Origin: Akkermansia muciniphila
GTDB taxonomy: Bacteria > Verrucomicrobiota > Verrucomicrobiia > Verrucomicrobiales > Akkermansiaceae
Direction: 5' to 3'
DNA length: 64,000 bases
Assembly (NCBI GenBank): GCA_004557455.1
Contig: SFDX01000001.1
Coordinates: 59,581 to 123,580, forward strand
The notes under the pieces were generated by a model. It was not told the origin of the DNA. It did not search any database and saw nothing but the letters and a program-made list of their open reading frames with translations. The position numbers and the translations under genes are program-made. Below, one piece after another: positions 54,699 through 62,915 of the stretch; the stretch's first letter is position 1; the number at the start of each line of letters is the position of its first letter.

Positions 54699-55829
54699 AT
54701 GAAGTTGTACATCGTTGCAGGTGAGAAGAGCGGGGATAAACAGGGGGCGCTGGTCATTCAGGAGCTCATCAAACGCTGTTCCTCGCTTTCCGTGGCAGGT
54801 CTCGGCGGCTCTCGCATGCACGCGCTCGCACCAAATGTGGAGGATTGGGCCGAGCAGGCCGGGGTTATCGGCGTGGTCGATGTCCTCAAGCAAGCCGGGT
54901 TCTTTCTGCGTAAACTTCGGGAGACAGAGGAGGCCATCGTGGCCATGAAGCCGGACTGCCTCCTGCTCATCGATTACCCCGGCTTCAATCAGCGTCTGTT
55001 GGAGAGGGTGCGTCGCCGCTGCCCTTCCCTGCGTATCGTCTACTTCATTGCGCCGATGGTGTGGGCTTGGCATCGCAGCCGTGCCTACCGTCTCGCGCGT
55101 TTCCTGGATCTCATGCTCTGCACGTTCCCCTTTGAGAAGCCGATCTTCGAGGACGCCCACCTGCGTACGGAGTTCGTCGGCCACCCCTTAGTGGATGACA
55201 TCCTGACCAACCGACGCACCGATGTACGGGAACCCGGTCTCATCGGTCTCTTCCCGGGCAGCCGGCGTCGGGAGATTGACCGCCACTTCCCTGTGCTGCT
55301 CGAGGTCGTCAAGGCTTGCCGTACTCTTCACCCGGAGCGGCGCTTCGTCACATCGGCCTCTTCTCCCGCGCTGGCGGAGTCCATGGAGCGCATGGCTCGG
55401 AAGGCCGGGGTCGCTCCGGAGGAGGTCAACATCACCCCGGGGCTCTACCATGACCTGATGGACCGGGCGGAGGCGGCTCTGGTGGCGTCCGGCACGGCCA
55501 CGTTGGAGGCAGCACTGCATGAACTGCCGCACGCGCTCATCTACAAAACGGCTTGGGGCACCTACTTCCTTGCGCGTCTCGTACTCACCGGCAATATCCG
55601 TTTCATCGGCATGGTGAATATTCTGGCGGACGCGCCTGTCACCAAGGAACTCATCCAGCAGGATTTCAACGTTGAAAACTGTTTGGCCGAGCTGGACCTG
55701 CTCACCTCGCCGGAGTACAAGCCGCGCATTCTGGCGGATATGGCGGCTTCCGTCGCACGGCTCGGGCACGGTCACGCCGCGGCTAAGGCAGCCGAGGCTA
55801 TTCTGCAGCTCATGTCGGAGCCGCGTTAA
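54699..55829 (+). CDS. lpxB: Lipid-A-disaccharide synthase
   Basis: A 376-residue GT19 enzyme that joins UDP-2,3-diacylglucosamine and lipid X to form the lipid A disaccharide. Recognisable are IVAGEKSGDKQGA (family AGE.SGD motif with Lys inserted), LIDYPGFNQRLLE, FIAPMVWAWHRSRAYRLA, TEFVGHPLVDD, LFPGSRRREIDRH and the donor-site ASGTATLEAALHELPHAL. Normal length. The stop overlaps the convergent HAD gene stop (TTAA). Confidence 0.92.
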   Translation: MKLYIVAGEKSGDKQGALVIQELIKRCSSLSVAGLGGSRMHALAPNVEDWAEQAGVIGVVDVLKQAGFFLRKLRETEEAIVAMKPDCLLLIDYPGFNQRLLERVRRRCPSLRIVYFIAPMVWAWHRSRAYRLARFLDLMLCTFPFEKPIFEDAHLRTEFVGHPLVDDILTNRRTDVREPGLIGLFPGSRRREIDRHFPVLLEVVKACRTLHPERRFVTSASSPALAESMERMARKAGVAPEEVNITPGLYHDLMDRAEAALVASGTATLEAALHELPHALIYKTAWGTYFLARLVLTGNIRFIGMVNILADAPVTKELIQQDFNVENCLAELDLLTSPEYKPRILADMAASVARLGHGHAAAKAAEAILQLMSEPR

Positions 55830-56524
55830 CAGGGCAGACCCAGCAGTGCCGCTAGGGCAACGCGGCGGCGGGGATAAGGCGGTGTCTCGATAATCTCCGC
55901 TCCGGGGCAGGCGCGAAGCAGCTTGGAGGAGGGATTGACCAGCACCGCGCGGGAGCAAACAGTCAACATCGGCAGGTCGGCCGTGCTGTCCGTGTAGCCG
56001 TAATCTGCGTGCAGGATTCCCAGTTCGGCCAAGCGCAGAAGTTTATTCTCACCCTTGTTATTGCCGGGGGCGGGGATGGCGGGAGCAAAAGGTACGCGCT
56101 CAAAGGGCTCGAAGGGAGTTCCGATGACCTCATCGAAACCCAAGGCGCGCCCGAAGGGACGGGTCCACCACTCCGGGGAAGCCGAGCAAAGCACCGTACG
56201 ATCCCCGGCCTGCTGATGTGCCCGGAGTCGGGCCAGCACCTCCGGAAAAACGGCAGGAAGAAGTTCCTGCTGAACAAAGGCCCCGCACTCACCGCGCAGC
56301 TTCTCCGCGGGCATACGCCAAGCATAGCACAGGAAGATGCGCTTCATCTGCTCCGTATTCAGCACATGCAGGGCGCGGAGGATGCCGCAGGGCAGAACAG
56401 CCCCCAAATACAGACGGCGCAGACCGTGCCGTCGCAGCACCCAACCGGCAAATCGCAGCTGCGAATCCACCGGAAACAGGGTCCCGTCCATGTCGAACAG
56501 AGCAACTTTCCGATCAGCACTCAT
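55826..56524 (-). CDS. HAD-superfamily phosphatase, subfamily IB
   Basis: A 232-residue HAD hydrolase with motif I LFDMDGTLFPVD, a cap region of helices, motif II as VLCSASPEWW and the C-terminal YTDSTADLPML acidic motif. The HAD-IB layout is that of phosphoserine phosphatase-like or phosphatidylglycerophosphatase C-like enzymes. The substrate is unknown. It overlaps the rhomboid gene by 4 bases (ATGA), so both belong to one operon. Confidence 0.75.
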   Translation of the reverse strand: MSADRKVALFDMDGTLFPVDSQLRFAGWVLRRHGLRRLYLGAVLPCGILRALHVLNTEQMKRIFLCYAWRMPAEKLRGECGAFVQQELLPAVFPEVLARLRAHQQAGDRTVLCSASPEWWTRPFGRALGFDEVIGTPFEPFERVPFAPAIPAPGNNKGENKLLRLAELGILHADYGYTDSTADLPMLTVCSRAVLVNPSSKLLRACPGAEIIETPPYPRRRVALAALLGLPC

Positions 56525-57273
56525 CCCCGGTATCCACTCCTGCTGCGGGCGTATAGACGATACCCCAGCATAATGACAGCCCCCACCGCAATGCCGCCCA
56601 AATGGCCGGCCTCACCGCCCGCATTGTTCAGGTTAAAGGCAATGACGATGACGGAAATACCGATGATAACCCACGCAAAAGTGCGCAGAGTCATGGTAAC
56701 CGGCGGTATCAACAATTCCACCAGCGCATTCGGGTACAGGAACGAGGCTGCCACCATCACGCCGTATACAGCGGCGGAGGCGCCGATCATCGGTACCATC
56801 TGCCACGCCTGCACCTCGCCATGATACCCGGCATAGTAGGCCAGGGCATTGCATACGGCATCCGTTCCCGGCCCCTGCATCAGCATGGAATACACCCCCA
56901 ACCCGGCCAGCAGCGAGGATGTCAAAGCACCGCCCACCCCGCAGACCAAATAATAAATCAGGAATAGCCTGCTCCCCATCACCCGCTCCACCGCAGGGCC
57001 GAAAAAGTACAAAGCCCACATATTGAACAGAAGATGCACAAAACCACCGTGGAGAAATTGGTAGGTGATCAGCCGCCACGGTTCACCCATCATAAAGCAG
57101 GTAAACCAAGAATAGGCACCCTTCACCTCCAAGGTGGGCGTGGGCGCCCCGTGTAGGACATCCGGGAGGGGAATGCAGAACAGGGCCGTCTTTTGGAAAA
57201 ACATCCCCAGCAGGAACACAACCGTGTTCACGAGGACCAGGCTTTGCGTAACGCTCAGTCGGGATAAATTCAT
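56521..57273 (-). CDS. Rhomboid-family intramembrane serine protease
   Basis: A 250-residue membrane protein with six or seven segments. Rhomboid hallmarks: ITYQFLHGGFVHLLFNMWALYFFG (the HG..H-N region), the catalytic serine in MIGASAAVYGV and the catalytic histidine in GGEAGHLGG. It would cleave membrane-spanning substrates within the bilayer. The ATG at 57273 is used rather than a GTG at 57282. Followed directly by the HAD gene. Confidence 0.85.
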   Translation of the reverse strand: MNLSRLSVTQSLVLVNTVVFLLGMFFQKTALFCIPLPDVLHGAPTPTLEVKGAYSWFTCFMMGEPWRLITYQFLHGGFVHLLFNMWALYFFGPAVERVMGSRLFLIYYLVCGVGGALTSSLLAGLGVYSMLMQGPGTDAVCNALAYYAGYHGEVQAWQMVPMIGASAAVYGVMVAASFLYPNALVELLIPPVTMTLRTFAWVIIGISVIVIAFNLNNAGGEAGHLGGIAVGAVIMLGYRLYARSRSGYRG

Positions 57274-57288
57274 GGCATGCACATTACA

Positions 57289-57696
57289 TCAGACACCCGG
57301 CGGCGGGTTCTGTTCAATCTGACCGGGAAGAGAATTCACCACGCAGGTCACCTCATCACTCGTCAGAATGTGCTCTATCTCGCATGCCGCGCAGTCGGCA
57401 CGCTCCGGAGTCAGGCCGGCCCTCCGCAAGAAAATCGCCAGTGCTCGGTGCGCCGCGATGACACGGCGGGCGTATTCCCACCCCGTCTCGGTCAACTGTA
57501 CGGGGGCATACTGATTGTAAACAACATACCCCCCCGCGGCGAGCTGGCGCATCGCCACGGTCACGCTGGGCTTTTTCACGCGCAGGCGCTCGGCAATATC
57601 GCCTACGTGCGCATGCCCGTGCTCCTCGCACAGGTGGCCGATGGCCTCCAAATAATCCTCGGCACTGCGGCTCAGTCTGTCTATCGGGTCAGTCAT
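57289..57696 (-). CDS. DtxR/MntR-type metal-responsive regulator
   Basis: A 135-residue regulator of the DtxR group: SAEDYLEAIGHLCEE (N-terminal helix with metal ligands), a winged helix IAERLRVKKPSVTVAMRQLA, and a dimerisation part with further metal-ligand-like residues (AACEIEHILTSDEV). It has no SH3 domain, as in MntR. It would repress manganese or iron uptake genes when metal is bound; none is in the window. The frame upstream of 57696 is a shadow of the preceding gene, which it overlaps by 8 bases. Confidence 0.8.
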   Translation of the reverse strand: MTDPIDRLSRSAEDYLEAIGHLCEEHGHAHVGDIAERLRVKKPSVTVAMRQLAAGGYVVYNQYAPVQLTETGWEYARRVIAAHRALAIFLRRAGLTPERADCAACEIEHILTSDEVTCVVNSLPGQIEQNPPPGV

Positions 57697-58921
57697 GCTT
57701 CTTCTGAAGGGTTGCCACGCATTCCAAATGCTTGGTCTGCGGGAAGAGGTCAAAGGGCTGCACTTCCACCACCTCATAGCCCGCGCGGTCGAACTCGGCC
57801 AAATCGCGTATCTGGGTGGCAGGGTTGCAGGAGACGTACACCACACGGGCGGGCCCGAAGGCAAAGAGTTGGTCCAGGAAGAGTTTGTCACACCCCTTGC
57901 GCGGCGGGTCGATGACCACCGCCGTCTCTTCCCCGGGAAAATCCACGCGCTCAAAGATGGCCTCGGCGGAGGCGGCCAGGAACTCGGCATGCGAGATCCC
58001 ATTGCTGCGGGCGTTGGCGCGTGCCCAGTCGGCACTTGTTTCGCTCACCTCCACTCCGAGAACGCGCTCGAAATGCCGGGCCAGGCACAGGGCAAAAAGG
58101 CCGCTGCCGCAGTAGGCATCCACCAAGTAGCGCGCGCCGGAGGCACAGGCCTGCCTTGCCACATATTGAGTGAAGGCCGGCAGAATATACGGGTTATTCT
58201 GGAAGAAATCCCCGGCGAGGAAGCAGAAGGAAAGGTCCCCCACGTGCTCGGTGCAAACGGCGTTATTGTTGGTGATGACCTGCCCCTCGCTCACGCGCAT
58301 AAGCAGGGTGGCCCCGCGCTTGTACTGCCCCGCACCGGCCTGCACGGCCTTGCGCAGGGCGGGAAGCGCGGCGTTGATGGGATCCATGGCGATGGGGCAT
58401 TGCTTCACATCGCACACCTCACTGCGAGAGCCCTCTCGCAGAAAGCCGATGTTGCCCATCTTGGCCTCCTTGGGCTTGTGGAAGTGCGGGGTAATCTTGG
58501 AGCGGTAGCCGTAAGTGACGGGGGACGGCACGGCCGGCAGCACGGGGAGCTGCAAGCCGGCCTGCAGGCGCAGCAAGTCCGCCACCTGCTCGGTCTTCCA
58601 ACGCAGCTGTTCGGCGTACTCCAAGTGCTGGTACTGGCAGCCGCCGCAATAGCCGAACACGGGGCACACGGGTTGCACGCGGTGCGGCGAGGCTTCCAGC
58701 ACTTCCACCAAATCCGCCTGCGAGCAGTTCTTGTCGTTGCGGTAAACTCGGGCACGCACCAACTCACCGGGGAGGGTATGCGGCACAAAGACCACCCAGC
58801 CGTCCACGCGGCCCACGCCTATACCCATGTTGGACAGGCTGTCGATACGCAGTTCGAGCTCGCGGTGGTACTCAAAGGGGACGGGAACAAAGCGCTTGGG
58901 GGGGGTATGGTTGCTGTCCAT
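57689..58921 (-). CDS. 23S rRNA/tRNA m5U methyltransferase (TrmA/RlmD family)
   Basis: A 410-residue methyltransferase: N-terminal TRAM-like domain (LRIDSLSNMGIGVGRVDGWV), an iron-sulfur cluster motif CPVFGYCGGCQ, then a Rossmann domain with LVDAYCGSGLFAL, VIDPPRKGCDKLF and the catalytic cysteine in YVSCNPATQ. It forms 5-methyluridine in rRNA or tRNA; the exact site cannot be decided. ATG 58921 is preferred to a TTG at 58927. Tight spacing on both sides places it in a five-gene operon. Confidence 0.85.
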   Translation of the reverse strand: MDSNHTPPKRFVPVPFEYHRELELRIDSLSNMGIGVGRVDGWVVFVPHTLPGELVRARVYRNDKNCSQADLVEVLEASPHRVQPVCPVFGYCGGCQYQHLEYAEQLRWKTEQVADLLRLQAGLQLPVLPAVPSPVTYGYRSKITPHFHKPKEAKMGNIGFLREGSRSEVCDVKQCPIAMDPINAALPALRKAVQAGAGQYKRGATLLMRVSEGQVITNNNAVCTEHVGDLSFCFLAGDFFQNNPYILPAFTQYVARQACASGARYLVDAYCGSGLFALCLARHFERVLGVEVSETSADWARANARSNGISHAEFLAASAEAIFERVDFPGEETAVVIDPPRKGCDKLFLDQLFAFGPARVVYVSCNPATQIRDLAEFDRAGYEVVEVQPFDLFPQTKHLECVATLQKKHD

Positions 58922-58923
58922 GG

Positions 58924-59610
58924 TCAACGTGTTTCTTTCTTGTTGATTTTGCCATCCACGCTCATGGGCAATGCACCGGGCAGCTTGGGGGAGCGCAGCC
59001 CGCGCATATCCACGGCATTCGGACCGGGTGTGGGCAGGTTCTCGCTGTTGGGCTCAGCGGCAGGGCCGAATCCCCCCATGCGGATGCTCCCGGGGATAGC
59101 CTCCGGTGTGCCGACGGGCTGCACCTGCATGGCCGGGGTCGGAACAGCGGCGGATGCACCGGGGGTGCTGACAAGCTCTGCCTGCGGGGCGGGGATGGGG
59201 GCGTTGTTCGCGGCAGTCGGCGTGCGGCGGGGCTGCTCGGGTTGAGAAGCAAGCAGCTCGCGGGCCGCCTGCTGCTGCGCCGCACTGGGTTCGGGGGTCC
59301 TCGGGGCGGGCACATTCACCGTTGCCTGTTCCTCGGCGGCGGGCTGTGTTTGCGCCGCAGCCCCCGGGCTTGCCTCCGGGGCCGCAGGAGCACCTGCCCC
59401 GGGAGTCTCCCCCGTCGGGGTCGTGGCAACGGCTTGTGCCGGACTCTCCGGGCGGGTGGCTGTATCCGCCTTCTTCGCCGCACCGGGCACGGGGCGCGTG
59501 CTGAACGGGTTGCCTACCACCGGCGGTGCCGTGCGCGCCTTGTGCAAGGTATTGCAGGAGGGGGCAAGCAGCAGGGCCAACCCGCCGAGAATGTAGCAAA
59601 GATGTCTCAT
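58924..59610 (-). CDS. Proline/alanine-rich lipoprotein
   Basis: A 228-residue exported protein. The N-terminal GGLALLLAPSC ends in a lipobox-like site with Cys19, so it is probably a lipoprotein. The rest is low complexity, rich in Pro, Ala, Thr, Gln and Glu, without a fold I recognise, like a periplasmic or surface linker. It heads the operon with the RNA methyltransferase, DtxR-type regulator, rhomboid and HAD genes. Confidence 0.6.
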   Translation of the reverse strand: MRHLCYILGGLALLLAPSCNTLHKARTAPPVVGNPFSTRPVPGAAKKADTATRPESPAQAVATTPTGETPGAGAPAAPEASPGAAAQTQPAAEEQATVNVPAPRTPEPSAAQQQAARELLASQPEQPRRTPTAANNAPIPAPQAELVSTPGASAAVPTPAMQVQPVGTPEAIPGSIRMGGFGPAAEPNSENLPTPGPNAVDMRGLRSPKLPGALPMSVDGKINKKETR

Positions 59611-59619
59611 AAACAGCTT

Positions 59620-59648
59620 AATCTACCATATTCTCTCCCGCATGGCAA
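59620..59648 (-). promoter_or_regulatory. Promoter of the lipoprotein operon
   Basis: On the minus strand TTGCCA (59643-59648), 17-base spacer, TAGATT (59620-59625), nine bases to the ATG. Confidence 0.6.
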
Positions 59649-59718
59649 GCCGACATTGTGACTTCGCTCCGTTTTCCTCCGGCAGAGAATAATTTTTCGC
59701 CTTTTCGCGTCAATTCAC

Positions 59719-59746
59719 TTGACAAAGCGTAAATTCAGCGTATAAT
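59719..59746 (+). promoter_or_regulatory. Promoter of rpsT
   Basis: Perfect TTGACA (59719-59724), 16-base spacer, perfect TATAAT (59741-59746). Leader about 33 bases. Confidence 0.8.
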
Positions 59747-59785
59747 GTCCGCCACCAAACGATAAAACACGCTATTTCTTCCATT

Positions 59786-60049
59786 ATGGCACACAATTCA
59801 TCTGCAAAGAAGCGCATCCGCCAGACGATTGCCCGCACGGCAATCAATCGTTCCGTTCTTTCCCGCGTCCGCACCCTTCGCAAGAAGGTAGCTGTGGCTG
59901 TTGAAGCCAAGGACAAGGAGGCCGCCGTTAAGGCCTACAATGAGTTCGCCTCCGCCATCGACAAAGCGGCTAAGAAGAACCGGGTGCCCGCCAACCGCGC
60001 TGCCAACTACAAGAGCAAGGCCGCCAAGGCTCTCGCTTCTCTTGCCTAA
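59786..60049 (+). CDS. rpsT: Ribosomal protein bS20
   Basis: An 87-residue very basic helical protein of the small ribosomal subunit. The N-terminal AHNSSAKKRIRQTIARTAINRS-type region (shown here in part) and the C-terminal AAKKNRVPANRAANYKSKAA match bS20. The promoter is the strongest in the window by consensus. A terminator-like hairpin follows, before a zinc-ribbon gene that may receive read-through. Confidence 0.9.
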   Translation: MAHNSSAKKRIRQTIARTAINRSVLSRVRTLRKKVAVAVEAKDKEAAVKAYNEFASAIDKAAKKNRVPANRAANYKSKAAKALASLA

Positions 60050-60082
60050 ACGCTTTTTTGTGTTTTCGTTTCGTGTTAAGGC

Positions 60083-60113
60083 GGGGCACCGGTTTTCCGG
60101 TGTCCCCGTTTTT
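60083..60113 (+). terminator. Terminator/attenuator after rpsT
   Basis: GGGGCACCGG (60083-60092) pairs with CCGGTGTCCC (60097-60106) with one mismatch, followed by T5 at 60109-60113. The next gene starts 11 bases later, so read-through past this hairpin would control it. Confidence 0.65.
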
Positions 60114-60123
60114 CTTTCCCGTC

Positions 60124-60348
60124 ATGAAGAAGTCTGATCGCCAAGAGATCATCAATGCCATCATGAACGATCCGGCGTCCTACAAGGTCTGCTGTATCTG
60201 CGGCGCTGTGGTGGACCGCAGTGCGGACCTCTGCCCGGATTGCGCAGGTTACCGCTTCGATGATGACAAAGAGGCCGTTTCCAACAGAGCGCTGGACCTT
60301 GCAGCCAACCGTTCCAACGCTGTCACGCACTTGGATGATCTGAGCTAG
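60124..60348 (+). CDS. Small zinc-ribbon protein
   Basis: A 74-residue protein with a treble CxxC pattern: CCICGAVVDRSADLCPDC holds two Cys pairs that probably bind one zinc. The rest is acidic and helical (ALDLAANRSNAVTHLDDL). I do not know its family; it could bind RNA or ribosomes given its place after rpsT. The ATG at 60124 starts right after the hairpin; the longer upstream frame crosses it. No promoter is seen. Confidence 0.6.
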   Translation: MKKSDRQEIINAIMNDPASYKVCCICGAVVDRSADLCPDCAGYRFDDDKEAVSNRALDLAANRSNAVTHLDDLS

Positions 60349-60371
60349 GCGCCCCGGCCCTGCCTCTGTAT

Positions 60372-60411
60372 GCCCGCCCCGCCCCGTCGGGAGCCGTGCG
60401 GGCCGCGTTTT
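60372..60411 (+). terminator. Weak hairpin between convergent genes
   Basis: GCCCGC (60372-60377) and GCGGGC (60398-60403), followed by TTTT. A long loop makes it only a possible terminator for the zinc-ribbon gene. Confidence 0.35.
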
Positions 60412-61733
60412 CAGCGCATCAATTCGATCAACTCGCTCGGGCTGAGCGGGCCGGCATTGGAGGAATCGTTGATGAAGGTGTCGAAGAGGGCTTTCTTTTC
60501 CTCATGAATCGCCAGCACCTTCTCCTCCACCGTGTCGCTGCATACCAAACGGTACACCGTCACGGGGGTCTTCCGGCCGATACGGTGGGAGCGGTCGGCA
60601 GCCTGATTTTCCACCGCCGGGTTCCACCAGAGGTCCGGCAGAATGACGTAGTCCGCCTCGGTCAGGGTAAGGCCCACGCCGCCGGCTTTCAGGGAGATGA
60701 GGAAGAAGTCTGCCTTGCCGGATTGGAAGCTCTTCACCAGCTCCGCGCGACGGGCTCGGGGGGGTCGAGCCGTCCAGGTACAGGTAACTGTGTCCGGCTT
60801 CCTTCATGCGCTTTTCTACGATGGCCAACACATCTGTAAACTGGCTGAAAACGAGCGCCTTGTGCCCGGATTCCTTCAGCTCCTCAGCCGGCTCCATCAG
60901 GGCATCAATCTTGGAGGAGCCGGGATTCCGTCCGGTCGCAACCAGCTCCGAGGCGCAGCAAAGTCGGCGCAGGCGGGTGAGGATAGCCAGGATGCGGAAG
61001 CGGGCCTTGGGGTCGCCATCGGTTTTCAGGCTCAGGCCCTCCTGCCGTATCACTTCGTACAGGGCGCGATCAGAGTCGGCCAGCTCGTCTCTTGCACCTC
61101 GGGGTGCTCTCGCCATTCGGAGGGTTTCAATTCACTCAGGGTGATGAAGAGTCTGTCCCGCCACCCTTCATCGGTATCCTTTTGCCTGCCGTTGGGTCCG
61201 CGCAACTGTCCGTTCGTGGCAATTCCCGTGACAAAGGTGTAGGCTTCCGCATGGTGTCCCGTTCGGCACAAGAGGCGCACCGCCTGCTGCCCCGAGATGC
61301 AACACAGCGGCACCCGCATCGGCAGGCCGGAGCTCACCCCGCGCAGCACACGGTCCAAATCCTGCATCACCGGCTCGGCGCAGGGCAGCCGCAGCCAACG
61401 CTCGATCACCTCGTTCTCTACCCTGGCGGCAGCCGTGTAACTCTTCGCTTCGCCCAAAATCACCGCCCCGCCCTTCACCAGACGCGTAAAACTCGCCTTC
61501 ACATACTCCTCGGGACACTTGATGGCTGCCAAGGCTTCCTCCAGTGTGATTCGCCGCACCCCGGGCAGCAGATGGATCAGCACCATCAGCGCGGTGTCGA
61601 TGTTGCATCCCTCGTACCCGGACTTCACCACACCTCCCAAATCCTTCCGCCAAGCCGTATACTGCGCCGCAGCCACCCGAAAAAACGGCACCAGCAATTG
61701 ACCGTCGATGGGCGCGGTACACTCTTGTCTTCC
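60411..61733 (-). pseudogene. Decayed SNF2-family ATPase
   Basis: Pieces of one SNF2 protein are spread over three minus frames. 61050-61733 encodes an N-terminal accessory region (LGGVVKSGYEGCNIDTALMV onward) with no ATG, only a TTG at 61697, ending at 61050. 61116-60502 continues with the lobe-2 entry (RALYEVIRQEG, ALVFSQFTDVLAIVEKRM, YLYLDGSTP) in another frame. The core motifs I-III between them are missing, implying an internal deletion near 61090. A second break is in a run of seven G at 60758-60764: with six, the frame would read STPRARRAELVKSF into 60411-60737, which holds LKAGGVGLTLTEAD and RSHRIGRKTPVT. Confidence 0.75.
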
Positions 61734-61785
61734 TTACTCATCTCGTTCGTCTCCCGGTTGATTGTCTCTGCACAGCTTTCTCAAC

Positions 61786-61815
61786 AAAAAACCCGGAGGC
61801 ATTCACACCTCCGGG
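61786..61815 (-). terminator. Terminator of tRNA-Glu
   Basis: CCCGGAGG (61792-61799) and CCTCCGGG (61808-61815) form an eight-base stem; on the minus strand it is followed by T6 (61786-61791). Confidence 0.8.
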
Positions 61816-61822
61816 CCTTCAG

Positions 61823-61894
61823 CATCCCCATGCGGATTCGAACCGCAGTTCTATGACTGAGAATCATATGTCCTAACCCCTAGACGATGGGGAC
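61823..61894 (-). tRNA. tRNA-Glu (anticodon CTC)
   Basis: A complete cloverleaf on the minus strand. The acceptor stem is GTCCCCA with TGGGGAT, the anticodon stem TATGA with TCATA around the loop TTCTCAG (anticodon CTC), and the T arm TGCGG/TTCGAAT/CCGCA. It reads GAG codons. CCA is not encoded. Its own promoter lies upstream and a terminator just after it. It sits at the boundary between GC-rich chromosome and the AT-rich right end. Confidence 0.88.
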
Positions 61895-61936
61895 TTTTGG
61901 TCAGGTTGCCGTCGCTCATCGCGTGTCGGCAGGGCT

Positions 61937-61964
61937 ATTATAGCACTCTCAAACTTGAAGTCAA
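61937..61964 (-). promoter_or_regulatory. Promoter of tRNA-Glu
   Basis: On the minus strand TTGACT (61959-61964), 16-base spacer, perfect TATAAT (61937-61942), about 42 bases before the tRNA. Confidence 0.75.
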
Positions 61965-62186
61965 GACTTTTTTGAAAGAATTTGCAAAAAAAATGAAAAA
62001 AAATCCAAACCATCAAATCGAGCCGTGTAAAATCGGCCACATTCGCTGTCTGAAAATGAAAAAGGGCCGAACGATCAGGACAATTTATAGTGAGTAGACG
62101 TGGAGAAAAGGGTATTGGCACGCAGCCAGAACTAATGCCGTTCCTTGCCCCCTCAATATGCTTAAGGAGCTTAGGATGGCGTTTAT

Positions 62187-62915
62187 TCAAATAGCTAAAT
62201 CCAGAGGAAGATCCGAAATGTCTTTCAATCTCTTCCCATTAATCATTGTGTTTAGCATGGATAAAGCTTCATCATTACCGCTTTCTTGAACCGCTTTTTT
62301 CAATTCGTACAACGCAATATGGTACACGCAATCAATATCCCCTGTGCCAAGTGCTAGAGACGAAAGTCGACTTGGTGTGGGTTCACCGGTCACAACTATG
62401 ATGTGAGGTTGACGCCCTTTTCTATTTCTAATCAAGTTTAATGCTTCTGCTCGTGCATTCTGAGCCCGGTCGCTTCGCAATGTCCACTTACAACTAATAC
62501 TAGCATGAAGAAATGGAAACTTGCCCTCGCCTTCTCGAATGTCGGCAGCTAGAGCAGACCCATTGTCTACAATTGCAAATGGAGAATTTAGCTCTTCGTC
62601 GCTCTCAAGATTTCGTGCGATCACTACGTCTGGCGCAACAGTATAATCATTTCCCAGATAAGCCGACATTTGAGGATTCTGATTGATTATGTTCGCCAGT
62701 TCACCTAGATGCCCATACTGCGCATAGTTTCCTATGATGTTTTTGTTACGGCCCTTAATCTGTACAATCTCCCACTTTCCTGGACGGAGTTTCTCAAGCT
62801 TTGCAAAAGTTGCTTGGATAAATTTGCAGACTTCTCGTTCAAACTCGTCACCTTTTGTTTGGGCACATGATTCTCCCAAATTATTAAACCTGCCACCTAT
62901 TTGTATAAGGCTATG
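62187..62915 (-). pseudogene. NgoMIV-family restriction endonuclease, 5'-truncated
   Basis: The frame encodes ~240 residues of a type II restriction enzyme close to NgoMIV. Counting from a TTG at 62879, the catalytic residues are PD (Asp84), SCK (Lys131) and Glu145, giving PD-X46-K-X13-E, the spacing I know for NgoMIV. The downstream SDRAQNARAEALN, TGEPTPSR and GTGDIDCVYH blocks agree. NgoMIV has about 286 residues, so some 45-55 N-terminal residues are missing. No ATG exists; the open frame runs back to a stop at 62916, right at the predicted end of a transposable element. NgoMIV cuts GCCGGC. No cognate methyltransferase is in the window. The gene is AT-rich compared with the core. Confidence 0.8.

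Noticed and set aside
57695..59245. Plus-strand frame of 516 codons opposite the RNA methyltransferase and lipoprotein
   Set aside because: Shadow; the minus strand has the Fe-S and catalytic cysteine motifs of a real methyltransferase.
61873..62190. Minus-strand frame of 105 codons across the tRNA promoter
   Set aside because: TTG start, covers the tRNA promoter and the 5' end of the tRNA, and shows no protein-like pattern.
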